A DNA stretch of 36,248 nt. Source: Candidatus Moraniibacteriota bacterium. GTDB taxonomy: Bacteria > Patescibacteriota > Minisyncoccia > Moranbacterales > UBA1568. Under the pieces are notes generated by a model. That model was not told the DNA's origin. It did no database searches and worked only from the letters and a program-made list of their open reading frames with translations. Positions 1 through 7,695 of the stretch are shown here, piece after piece (within the stretch, counting starts at the first letter, position 1; each line of letters opens with the position of its first letter). A program made the translations under genes and the position numbers. Where the stretch lies: NCBI GenBank assembly GCA_023261645.1, contig JAHFOO010000007.1, positions 22,330-58,577 of the forward strand. Reading direction: 5' to 3'.

Positions 1-2
1 TT

Positions 3-989
3 TCTCTCGAGACTTCACCTATCACCGAAGATAAGGTCATCGAAGTACTCGGTACGACCAAAAAAGAAAATATCGTCGCTCTGCTTCGCCTGATCGGAAA
101 CCATGAACTGTATCCCAGTCTCCATTTCGTGAGCAAACTTTCTCAAGACGGTGCTGATCTTTCGATTTTCTCCGGCACATTGCTCCATTATTTGAGCGAT
201 CTCCTGCTCGTCTCCGCCGATCCTGCGAATGGTCCGCAAGAGATCGATTCGATGACTTTCGAACAGAAAAATGCGCTCATCGAATTGGCAAAAATATTTT
301 CTCCAGCCGATATCGTAAGAATGCTCGAATATTTCCAAATAGCAGAGACAGCAAGCAAGGTTTCAGTCATACCGGAACTTCCTCTCCAAATCGCCATTGT
401 AAAGATTTTATCAGATGATAGTCGACAACCAACAATAGACAATAGACCCACGGGAAAGGAATTTCCTGAAAGAAAAACGCTGACCCATCCTATCAGGTCC
501 ATCGCATCCGAACAATCAGCGGTTCCTATGGCTGTAGAGAGACAGACGCCAAAGAAACAAGACAAGGAGCAGACAATTCCAGTGACAAAAGAGGATCATA
601 CGGATCGTGAATCAGATGAAACGAGCATTGACCTCGATATCGTGAGAGAAAAATGGCCACTGATCCTCACTACGGCAAAGCGTCTGAATGCCTCTCTCAC
701 TCTCGCACTCTCCACCGCCCGTCCGATTGAAACCACCGGAAAGATCATCACTATCGCTGTCAAATATCCCTTTCACAAAGAACGCCTCGATGAGAAAGCC
801 AATCAATTGACACTTGCCACCGCCTTTGATACGATACTCAAGTCAAAAATGCGGATACGTATCGTCCTTGAAAGTACTGTTTTGACATCTCCACCAAAAA
901 TCGATGAAGAGGCTAAAGCCCCTTTGCTCAGTCCCCTTGTAAACCAAGCACTGGATCTCCTCGGTGGCACATTGGTGAACGAAAGTTGA
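3..989 (+). CDS. dnaX: DNA polymerase III gamma/tau subunit, C-terminal part (5' end outside window)
   Basis: Open frame continues to the left edge (...SLETSPITEDKVIEVLGTTKKENIVALLRLIGNHELYPSLHFVSKLSQDG...), DnaX domain III-like; listed ORF 129..989 is an internal GTG start. Confidence 0.75.
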   Translation, partial: SLETSPITEDKVIEVLGTTKKENIVALLRLIGNHELYPSLHFVSKLSQDGADLSIFSGTLLHYLSDLLLVSADPANGPQEIDSMTFEQKNALIELAKIFSPADIVRMLEYFQIAETASKVSVIPELPLQIAIVKILSDDSRQPTIDNRPTGKEFPERKTLTHPIRSIASEQSAVPMAVERQTPKKQDKEQTIPVTKEDHTDRESDETSIDLDIVREKWPLILTTAKRLNASLTLALSTARPIETTGKIITIAVKYPFHKERLDEKANQLTLATAFDTILKSKMRIRIVLESTVLTSPPKIDEEAKAPLLSPLVNQALDLLGGTLVNES

Positions 990-1025
990 TGGACGACACA
1001 CAGGATATGAATCGATAAGTATCAT

Positions 1026-1097
1026 TGGGGAGTAGCCAAGTGGTAAGGCAGGGGCCTTTGAAGCCTCCATTCGTAGGTTCGATCCCTACCTCCCCAG
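1026..1097 (+). tRNA. tRNA-Gln (anticodon TTG)
   Basis: Cloverleaf by eye: acceptor TGGGGAG/CTCCCCA, D-arm GCC..GGC, anticodon loop CTTTGAA, T-arm GTAGG TTCGATC CCTAC; no encoded CCA. Confidence 0.93.
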
Positions 1098-1112
1098 CTG
1101 ATGAAAAAAAAG

Positions 1113-1143
1113 ATGCTATACTTACTAAGTAAGGCATTTTTTT
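1113..1143 (+). terminator. putative intrinsic terminator after tRNA-Gln
   Basis: ATGC-tata-CTTAC-taa-GTAAG-GCAT followed by T7. Confidence 0.5.
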
Positions 1144-1156
1144 ATATCGGAACACT

Positions 1157-1474
1157 ATGCAGACATTCAGTAAGCGTGTAGTGAAAATAGCCCTCTCTAT
1201 TCCCTCTGGTCGAGTAACGACATACGGACGCATCGCACGAGCTGCCGGTGGTGGAAATATGGCCTCTCGGAGTATCACCAGTATTCTCGGCAAAGCCTAC
1301 GACAGTAGAGAAAAATCCATCCCCTTTCATCGCATTGTCTACGCTGACGGACATATCTGGACCGATGCCTCACATCATCGAGAACGTATGCGTCTCTACA
1401 AGAAAGAAAGTATCTCTATCGATGGAAAAAATAGGGTCAAAAATTTTAGAGAAATCCTCTTTGATTTTCAATAA
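1157..1474 (+). CDS. MGMT DNA-binding-domain / alkyltransferase-like protein (catalytic Cys absent)
   Basis: IPSGRVTTYGRIARAAG...ARSI-like region...SIPFHRIVYADGHI matches the Ada/MGMT C-terminal fold; PCHR motif is PFHR. Confidence 0.85.
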   Translation: MQTFSKRVVKIALSIPSGRVTTYGRIARAAGGGNMASRSITSILGKAYDSREKSIPFHRIVYADGHIWTDASHHRERMRLYKKESISIDGKNRVKNFREILFDFQ

Positions 1475-1491
1475 AAAAGAAAAGAAAAAGT

Positions 1492-1653
1492 ATGGAGAAA
1501 AAGATTATCTGGATATCCCTCTTTATCGGATCGACAATAGGCGGTTTCATACCGCTCCTCTGGGGAGAAAATATGATTTCTTTCTCATCTATCCTCTTCA
1601 CCGGTATCGGCGGATTTATCGGTATTTGGGTCGGTTTCAAAATGACACACTGA
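1492..1653 (+). CDS. small hydrophobic (likely membrane) protein, 53 aa
   Basis: ATG..TGA ORF MEKKIIWISLFIGSTIGGFIPLLWGENMISFSSILFTGIGGFIGIWVGFKMTH, two hydrophobic segments; missing from the ORF track because of length. Confidence 0.65.
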   Translation: MEKKIIWISLFIGSTIGGFIPLLWGENMISFSSILFTGIGGFIGIWVGFKMTH

Positions 1654-1658
1654 ACTCT

Positions 1659-2321
1659 ATGGATACCAATCACGCCAGTTTCGATATGAAAGAGAAGAAG
1701 ACGATCATTTTCGATCTCGACGGTACGCTTGTCGATATCGAACCAATATTCGTAAAAATATTCAATACACTCGCCAAAAAATTCGGTTATGCACCGATTC
1801 ATCCGGAAGAGATTCCGACGCTTAAGAAACTCCGTCTGAAAAGCCTTATCTGGAGGCGTCTTGGATTCCGTATTTTATTATTTCCAATTATCCTGAAGCG
1901 TGGTCGTGAAGAATATCATAAACTCATTCCCGAGGTGAAACTTTTTGCTGATATGAAAGAAACGGTTTTCGCCCTTCATTCTCAAAGCTTCATCATCGGC
2001 ATTGTCTCCTCCAGCGATCAAAACACCATTACAGCACTGATGAAGAAATTTGCGATTCCTATAGACTTCATTTATCACTGCAGTATATTCAATAAAGCAA
2101 AGACTCTCAAAAGAGTTCTCAAAGAAAGGCAACTTACACCATCTGAAACTCTCTATATCGGTGATGAGGTGCGTGATATCGAGGCCTGCAACAAATGCGA
2201 TATGGACATCATTTCTGTTTCCTGGGGACTCAATAGCGAGGAAGCTCTCCGTGATGCCGGAGCAAAAATAATTGTGGCAAGTCCTTCTCTCCTCCTCGAA
2301 ATACTCACTCGCAACAGATGA
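1659..2321 (+). CDS. HAD-family hydrolase (phosphoglycolate phosphatase-like)
   Basis: FDLDGTLVD motif, SSSDQNT, ...YIGDEVRDIEAC; start chosen at ATG 1659 (alternative 1686); upstream part of ORF 1248..2321 overlaps other genes. Confidence 0.85.
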   Translation: MDTNHASFDMKEKKTIIFDLDGTLVDIEPIFVKIFNTLAKKFGYAPIHPEEIPTLKKLRLKSLIWRRLGFRILLFPIILKRGREEYHKLIPEVKLFADMKETVFALHSQSFIIGIVSSSDQNTITALMKKFAIPIDFIYHCSIFNKAKTLKRVLKERQLTPSETLYIGDEVRDIEACNKCDMDIISVSWGLNSEEALRDAGAKIIVASPSLLLEILTRNR

Positions 2322-2329
2322 ATCTGGTA

Positions 2330-2358
2330 TTGACATATACCCCCTAGAGGTATATAAT
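2330..2358 (+). promoter_or_regulatory. consensus sigma70-type promoter with embedded palindrome
   Basis: TTGACA (2330-2335), 17-nt spacer, TATAAT (2353-2358); palindrome ATATACC-CCCTAGA-GGTATAT at 2335-2355. Confidence 0.85.
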
Positions 2359-2406
2359 AAAAGTAGTGCTGGCTCTACGGTACCGATAATTATTTTCATC
2401 AAACAT

Positions 2407-2946
2407 ATGTCACACATACTCGTCGACCAAAAAGTTCCGGAAGTTGTATTCAAAACCCGTGTACGCGATGAATCGATCGGAGGAGACAATCCTTATCGTT
2501 GGCACGATCTCACCACAGATGATGTTTTCAAGGGGAAAAAGATCGTCCTTTTTGCCTTGCCTGGAGCATTCACTCCTACCTGTTCGTCGACACATCTGCC
2601 CGGATATGAATCAAACTTCCCTCTTTTCAAAAATCTCGGTATCGATCAGGTTGTTTGCCTCTCTGTCAACGATGCTTTCACGATGAAACAGTGGGCTGAC
2701 AAACTCGAAGTAAAAAATATTTTTATGTTGCCTGATGGCAACGCCGAGTTCACCAGAAAGATGGGGATGCTCGTCAAAAAAGAAAATCTCGGTTTTGGTG
2801 ATCGGTCCTGGCGCTACAGTATGTATGTCGAAGATGGCATCATCAAAAAACTCTTCGCTGAAGAAGGGTTTGTTGACAATTGCCCAGATGATCCTTTTGA
2901 AGTAAGTGGCGCCGACACGATGCTCAAATTTCTGAAGAGCCGTTAA
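2407..2946 (+). CDS. peroxiredoxin (Prx5/redoxin family)
   Basis: FALPGAFTPTCSSTHLPGYE active-site motif; start at ATG 2407 (MSHILVDQKVPEV). Confidence 0.9.
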   Translation: MSHILVDQKVPEVVFKTRVRDESIGGDNPYRWHDLTTDDVFKGKKIVLFALPGAFTPTCSSTHLPGYESNFPLFKNLGIDQVVCLSVNDAFTMKQWADKLEVKNIFMLPDGNAEFTRKMGMLVKKENLGFGDRSWRYSMYVEDGIIKKLFAEEGFVDNCPDDPFEVSGADTMLKFLKSR

Positions 2947-2956
2947 GGTAAAAAAG

Positions 2957-2991
2957 AAAGCACTCTCTGATGAACTTAGAGTGCTTTTTTT
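2957..2991. terminator. bidirectional intrinsic terminator between convergent genes
   Basis: AAAGCACTCT...AGAGTGCTTTTTTT hairpin; overlaps the stop codon of the minus-strand gene. Confidence 0.75.
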
Positions 2992-4247
2992 ATCTTCGCA
3001 GCCTCTTCTCCAGCGACATACCCGGTAGTGAAGCAGAGCTGAAGGCTGTACCCTCCTGAAGGACGATCGATGTTCAAAATATCACCCACGAGATAGAGAT
3101 TCGAATAGAGACGCGAACGCATCGTCTTGAAATCCACTTCCGGAAGAGTCACACCTCCGCTCGTAACGATTGCTTTTTCCGCTCCGAGGAGTCCGGTTAC
3201 TGTCATCTGCATACCTTTCGCTGTTCGGCCGAGAGACAATCGCTCTTCCCGACTGATGACATTGACCGCTTTCTCACCATTTATCTTTACAATCTCCAAG
3301 AGTGCAGAGGCGAAAGATGCGGGAGCAAATTCACCCAGTATATTCTTTATTTTCTTATTCTTATTCTGCTCAAAAATCTCCTGCAATTTCCTATCAATCA
3401 TACCAAAATCCATCTCTGGCAGGAGATCAAGCGAAACAACGACTTCACCGTATGGTAGGAATTCGCTGATAGACTTGCTCATATTCAGAACAAGAGGACC
3501 GCTTAAACCGAAATGCGTGAAGAGCACCTTCCCTTTCTTTGAAGGAAGTATTTTCTTTCTTTTCCCCAGCGTGTCATTTTGAAAGAAAGAAAGTTTTGCA
3601 TCTGCCAGACTGACTCCTGACAAAGCATGCACCCATTTTTCACGGATAGTGATCGGTACCAATACTGCCTGCGACTTGATGATAGTATGCCCGATTCCTT
3701 CAAGCCATCGGAAGCCATCTCCTGTCGATCCTGTTTCCGGATGAGATTTTCCTCCAGTTGCAAGAATATATGAATGAGCCTCCATTTTCTCTCCGTTTTT
3801 GAGGAGCACTCCATCTACTTTCCCCTCTCTTGCAGAGAGTCCCATAACAGACGTTCCCGGAAGAACGGTCACAGTTCCCTCATTCATATATTGCTTCAAT
3901 ACTGCAAATACAGACTCCGCCTTATCCGTCACGGGAAAAACACGTTTTTCAGCTTCAATTTTCGTCGGCATATTACGCTTATGGAAAAAATCGAGTGTAT
4001 CTTGCACTCCGAACCGTGAAAATGGTGAGAACAGAAATTTGGCAGTGTCTTTGAATTTATCCAGAAAAATATTGATATCGAATTCTGCATTGGTGAGATT
4101 GCATCGTCCTCCCCCCGTGATCAGGAGCTTCTGACCGAGAGAATCATTTTTCTCAATCAACAGAGCCCGTGCACCGCACTCTGCAGCACGTCCGGCCGCC
4201 ATCATCCCTGCCGGCCCGCCTCCGATAATAATCACATCATACTGCAT
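2976..4247 (-). CDS. NAD(P)/FAD-dependent oxidoreductase, HI0933/YhiN (BaiN-like) flavoprotein family
   Basis: MQYDVIIIGGGPAGMMAAGRAAECGARALLIEKNDSLGQKLLITGGGRCNLTN; C-terminal DILNIDRPSGGYSLQLCFTTGYVAG. Confidence 0.93.
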   Translation of the reverse strand: MQYDVIIIGGGPAGMMAAGRAAECGARALLIEKNDSLGQKLLITGGGRCNLTNAEFDINIFLDKFKDTAKFLFSPFSRFGVQDTLDFFHKRNMPTKIEAEKRVFPVTDKAESVFAVLKQYMNEGTVTVLPGTSVMGLSAREGKVDGVLLKNGEKMEAHSYILATGGKSHPETGSTGDGFRWLEGIGHTIIKSQAVLVPITIREKWVHALSGVSLADAKLSFFQNDTLGKRKKILPSKKGKVLFTHFGLSGPLVLNMSKSISEFLPYGEVVVSLDLLPEMDFGMIDRKLQEIFEQNKNKKIKNILGEFAPASFASALLEIVKINGEKAVNVISREERLSLGRTAKGMQMTVTGLLGAEKAIVTSGGVTLPEVDFKTMRSRLYSNLYLVGDILNIDRPSGGYSLQLCFTTGYVAGEEAAKIKKAL

Positions 4248-4349
4248 AGGAAAAATCCGCTTATTGAAATCATCGCATCATCCCACGATATCACTCGCGA
4301 GTCAATACGAAATGATGTATACTGGATACATAATTCACTATAAATCGTT

Positions 4350-5153
4350 ATGCACAAACCTTCAAGTTTGCATGATTATGTCGTCGCAATTTCCACAGCG
4401 TTTTTTCTCACGGTTTTTTCAGGGTTTTATCTCTATTTCCGGCGTGGATTTATGCTTAATGCACCCGTCGGTGTGGATGCTTTCTATGTTCCGAATAAGG
4501 TCATTGCAAATGTCGGCGTGCTCATTCTGGCCCTTTCATTTCTCTTCGGACCGATTGTACGCTATTTCGATCGCTTTGACGCATGGCTCAGCTACCGCAA
4601 AGAAATAGGTATCGTCGGAGCTTTCTTAGCTATCTTTCATGGCATAATCTCATATTTTTTCCTTCCACAAAAATATCCAAGTGAATACATTGATTTCTCC
4701 TCACTTGAATTTTCTGCCGGCCTCATCGGAGTATCGATCCTTTTCTTCTTGTTCATCATTTCTTTCAAAAAAGCCATCAATCTCATAGGCGCGAGCCGTT
4801 GGTGGTTTCTACAACGCTTCGGACTTCGTCTCGCAGTAATGTTCGCTCTCATACACGTATACGCGCTCAAATGGAATGGCTGGGTAAAGTGGCTTACAGA
4901 AGGTGCTTTGCCATCAAAAGAACTCGCGGTGACTTGGTTACCCGGAGCGAGCCTCCTCACTGCACTTTTCATTACCTGGGTCGTGATTATACGACTGTAT
5001 GAGTCAGCTTTCCTTTTCAAAAGCTTCGGATTGACTACCAAGGAAATTGCTCTGAATATTGAACTCAAAACTCGTGGCCGACGATTCTTCGTCAGAAGCT
5101 TCTTGGCACTCATCATATTGTATATCCTCGTGCTGACACGCTGGGTATTGTAG
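4350..5153 (+). CDS. ferric reductase-like transmembrane (MsrQ/YedZ-like) protein
   Basis: Multiple TM segments with His residues in helices (AIFHGIISYFF, ALIHVYALKW); RKEIG...LRLAVMFALIH pattern. Confidence 0.65.
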   Translation: MHKPSSLHDYVVAISTAFFLTVFSGFYLYFRRGFMLNAPVGVDAFYVPNKVIANVGVLILALSFLFGPIVRYFDRFDAWLSYRKEIGIVGAFLAIFHGIISYFFLPQKYPSEYIDFSSLEFSAGLIGVSILFFLFIISFKKAINLIGASRWWFLQRFGLRLAVMFALIHVYALKWNGWVKWLTEGALPSKELAVTWLPGASLLTALFITWVVIIRLYESAFLFKSFGLTTKEIALNIELKTRGRRFFVRSFLALIILYILVLTRWVL

Positions 5154-5195
5154 TAGAAAAAACATCTCTTACAAACGATTCTTGAGTCGCGCAAA

Positions 5196-5216
5196 AAATC
5201 CCCTCTTCGGGGATTT
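5196..5216. terminator. intrinsic terminator
   Basis: AAATCCCC-TCTTC-GGGGATTT hairpin between convergent genes. Confidence 0.6.
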
Positions 5217-5237
5217 CCTTCATCAAAGAACAGCTTC

Positions 5238-5861
5238 TTATGCTTTTCGTTTCTCCTTAATATAAGCTAAAATCCCCGGTAAGAAAGAGAAGAAGATTAT
5301 CAAAAGAATGATTGGCAGAAGATATTTATCCACATCCAAAATATTTCCCAAGAAATACCCGAGCACTACCAACCCAACAGTCCACAGAAATGCTCCGATC
5401 ACGTTATAGAGAAAAAACGCCGGATATTTCATATTCGCCACACCGGCAACGATCGGTGCAAATGTCCTCACGATAGGCATAAATCGCGCAAGGAGTATTG
5501 TCTTCGGCCCATATTTCTCATAAAAACTCTGCGCTTTGAGTACGTGCGCTTTTTTGAAAATAAATGAGTCATCTCGGCTGAAAATCCTCGGACCGACTTG
5601 TCTTCCGAATTCATAACCTACCATATTCCCCAAGACTGCCGAAACGAATAGTCCAGAAATAAGTACGGGAAGAGAGAAGAAACCTCCTGCAGCGAGAAAT
5701 CCCGTGATGAAGAGCAAGCTGTCTCCTGGAAAAAAGAATCCCAAAAACAAACCTGTTTCTGCGAATATTATTCCAAACACTCCCGTATATCCGACAACTT
5801 TGATCAACCCGACGAGGTCTCCGTGGAAAATACCATCGATGAATACTGAAACGAGGTCCAT
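5238..5861 (-). CDS. DedA family membrane protein
   Basis: FAETGLFLGFFFPGDSLLFITGFLAA...RFMPIVRTFAPIVAGVANM motifs. Confidence 0.93.
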   Translation of the reverse strand: MDLVSVFIDGIFHGDLVGLIKVVGYTGVFGIIFAETGLFLGFFFPGDSLLFITGFLAAGGFFSLPVLISGLFVSAVLGNMVGYEFGRQVGPRIFSRDDSFIFKKAHVLKAQSFYEKYGPKTILLARFMPIVRTFAPIVAGVANMKYPAFFLYNVIGAFLWTVGLVVLGYFLGNILDVDKYLLPIILLIIFFSFLPGILAYIKEKRKA

Positions 5862-5915
5862 ACGGCTATTCTTACGAAATTACATCTTTCATTATACTTG
5901 AAAAATGAGAAAGAA

Positions 5916-5943
5916 AAAACCCCGACTCCTCGATCGGGGTTTT
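5916..5943 (-). terminator. intrinsic terminator downstream of rplL
   Basis: AAAACCCCGA...TCGGGGTTTT; T-run on the minus strand. Confidence 0.8.
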
Positions 5944-5965
5944 CAGAGCAATACTTGCGACAACT

Positions 5966-6367
5966 TTACTTCAAAGTTACCGTCGCACCAGCCTCTTCGA
6001 GTTTCTTCTTCATAGTTTCAGCATCAGCTTTGGAAACTTTTTCCTTGATAACTTTCGGAGCGGCATCTACCATATCTTTGGCTTCCTTCAATCCCAAACC
6101 AGTTATCTCACGGACAGCTTTGATAGCATTGATCTTCTGATCACCAGCGGCAGTCAATTCAACATCGAATTCAGTTTTCTCTTCAACAGCTGCAGCTTCG
6201 GCTGCAGGCGCTGCACCCATCATCATCGGGGCGGCTGCAGAAACACCAAACTTGTCTTCGAGGACTTTCACGAGTTCTGAAAGGTCGAGCACGCTCATCT
6301 TTTCTATTTCAGCAACAAGCTTCTCAAATTTCTCCGGTACGACGACTTCCTTCTTTTCTTCTGTCAT
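5966..6367 (-). CDS. rplL: 50S ribosomal protein L7/L12
   Basis: [47 protein letters not shown]. Confidence 0.97.
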   Translation of the reverse strand: MTEEKKEVVVPEKFEKLVAEIEKMSVLDLSELVKVLEDKFGVSAAAPMMMGAAPAAEAAAVEEKTEFDVELTAAGDQKINAIKAVREITGLGLKEAKDMVDAAPKVIKEKVSKADAETMKKKLEEAGATVTLK

Positions 6368-6408
6368 ATGATTATATTATATTACTTATATTAATAACAA
6401 AAAAAATA

Positions 6409-6930
6409 TTATGCTTTCTTCTCTTCGATAGCCTTCAGCACTTGCACCAAACCACTCAGATTGCCGGAAAGGACTCGAACAAAACTTGAAATCGGAGCTT
6501 GGAGCGTACCTACCAACTGTGCACGGAGTTCGTCTCTGCTCGGAAGCTTGGCCAACGCTTTCACTTCATCGATCGACAATTCTTTGACTCCGAGAGATCC
6601 GCCCTCGATAGTGAATGGCACATCCCTGTTCGCCTTCGCAAATGAAGCGAGAACCTTTGCGGCAGTGACTTCATCATACGAAAATGCGACACCGATCTGA
6701 CCATCGAGTTTCCTCACATCAACACTCACCCCGGCATCCTTCAGCGCAAGGTTGAGAAGAGTTTTCTTCAGTACCTGCCAACCGGAACCGTTCTGCATCA
6801 GCTCTTTACGAACCTGCGAAATATTCTTCACAGAAACTCCCTTGAAGTTTGCGAAAACCAATGCCTTGGAGCCCTTGATTTTCTTCGTTACTTCCGCGAT
6901 AAGCACTTCTTTCTGTTGTTTGCTTTGCAT
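6409..6930 (-). CDS. rplJ: 50S ribosomal protein L10
   Basis: MQSKQQKEVLIAEVTKKIKGSKALVFANFKGVSV...; start at CAT 6928-6930, not the upstream in-frame start at 7068. Confidence 0.93.
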   Translation of the reverse strand: MQSKQQKEVLIAEVTKKIKGSKALVFANFKGVSVKNISQVRKELMQNGSGWQVLKKTLLNLALKDAGVSVDVRKLDGQIGVAFSYDEVTAAKVLASFAKANRDVPFTIEGGSLGVKELSIDEVKALAKLPSRDELRAQLVGTLQAPISSFVRVLSGNLSGLVQVLKAIEEKKA

Positions 6931-7088
6931 ATTTTTGATAAATAAAATCTGCGGGTTATAAACCGCAGACTTAAGAAATTTCTTCAAATAATTTTCGGTG
7001 CTATCTTTTAAAATATCACCAAAAACAATTCCTCGTGAGGACTTATTTGCCAGCCGGCAGAGCCTCATATCAACGGGTATTCAGTTGT
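6931..7088 (-). promoter_or_regulatory. candidate L10-type ribosomal-protein leader
   Basis: About 157-nt 5' region between putative promoter and rplJ with GAGGCTC-[TGCC GGCT GGCA]-AATAAGTCCTC and a start-proximal hairpin TCTGCGG..CCGCAGA (6948-6969) followed on the minus strand by a U-rich stretch. Confidence 0.4.
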
Positions 7089-7094
7089 ATTCCA

Positions 7095-7123
7095 ATGGTA
7101 CAGCGAAACGGCTTGTTTGTCAA
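7095..7123 (-). promoter_or_regulatory. putative promoter for rplJ-rplL
   Basis: Minus strand TTGACA-17 nt-TACCAT. Confidence 0.6.
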
Positions 7124-7153
7124 CCACGTCGTTCACGAACGACGATGGTAAAT

Positions 7154-7618
7154 CTATGCCTTCGCTTCAGTTTCAACTACTTTTTCTTCTGCAACTACCG
7201 GTGTTGCTTCTACTACAGGAGCAGTTTCTACAGCAGGAGTTGCTTCAGGAACAATTTCTACAGGAGCTACTGGCGTCTCAACAACAGGAACTTCGGCAAC
7301 AACAGGAGTTTCAGTAACAGGAGCTTCTGCAGGAGCCACTTCTTTCACGACAGGTCGTGGCATTCTTTTAGCGATTTTCTTGGCTTGGATCACACCTTCA
7401 CGGACAAGAAGATTTGAGACAACCGGAGAAACCTGCGCGCCTTGGCCGATCCAATACAGAATTCTCTCCTTCTTCAGAATAGTCGTTTTCTTATGAGGAT
7501 CATAACTGCCGAGAATTTCGATATGACGCTTTCCAGGAGCTTTTGTATGTTCTTGAAGCACAATGCGAAAATGGGCCTGATTCCTCTTTCCTGTTCGATT
7601 GAAACGAATTGCTAACAT
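7154..7618 (-). CDS. rpsP: 30S ribosomal protein S16 with long low-complexity Val/Pro/Glu/Ala C-terminal tail
   Basis: MLAIRFNRTGKRNQAHFRIVLQEHTKAPGKRHIEILGSYDPHKK... then ~70-aa VVETPV/VEATPV-rich tail. Confidence 0.93.
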   Translation of the reverse strand: MLAIRFNRTGKRNQAHFRIVLQEHTKAPGKRHIEILGSYDPHKKTTILKKERILYWIGQGAQVSPVVSNLLVREGVIQAKKIAKRMPRPVVKEVAPAEAPVTETPVVAEVPVVETPVAPVEIVPEATPAVETAPVVEATPVVAEEKVVETEAKA

Positions 7619-7654
7619 AGGGGATAAATAAATCTTATATACAATACAAATATT

Positions 7655-7683
7655 ACTGTAACGCATTTTCCGAACGACGTCAA
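7655..7683 (-). promoter_or_regulatory. putative promoter for rpsP
   Basis: Minus strand TTGACG-17 nt-TACAGT. Confidence 0.5.
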
Positions 7684-7695
7684 CCCCGATAATTT

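Noticed and set aside
1248-1658. Long N-terminal extension of the HAD ORF
   Set aside because: Overlaps the ATL gene and the 53-aa membrane ORF in other frames; HAD motif begins after ATG 1659.
2272-2406. Extended peroxiredoxin start at 2272
   Set aside because: Would be upstream of the consensus promoter; MSHILVDQKV at 2407 is the canonical N-terminus.
6931-7068. 46-aa N-terminal extension of L10 (MRLCRLANKSSRG...)
   Set aside because: L10 homology starts at MQSKQQKEVL; the extension falls in the structured leader region.
6998-7417. ORFs rich in Phe/Tyr/Arg/Ser or Gln/Leu opposite rpsP (6998..7417, 7117..7317)
   Set aside because: Antisense of the S16 low-complexity tail; no independent coding evidence.
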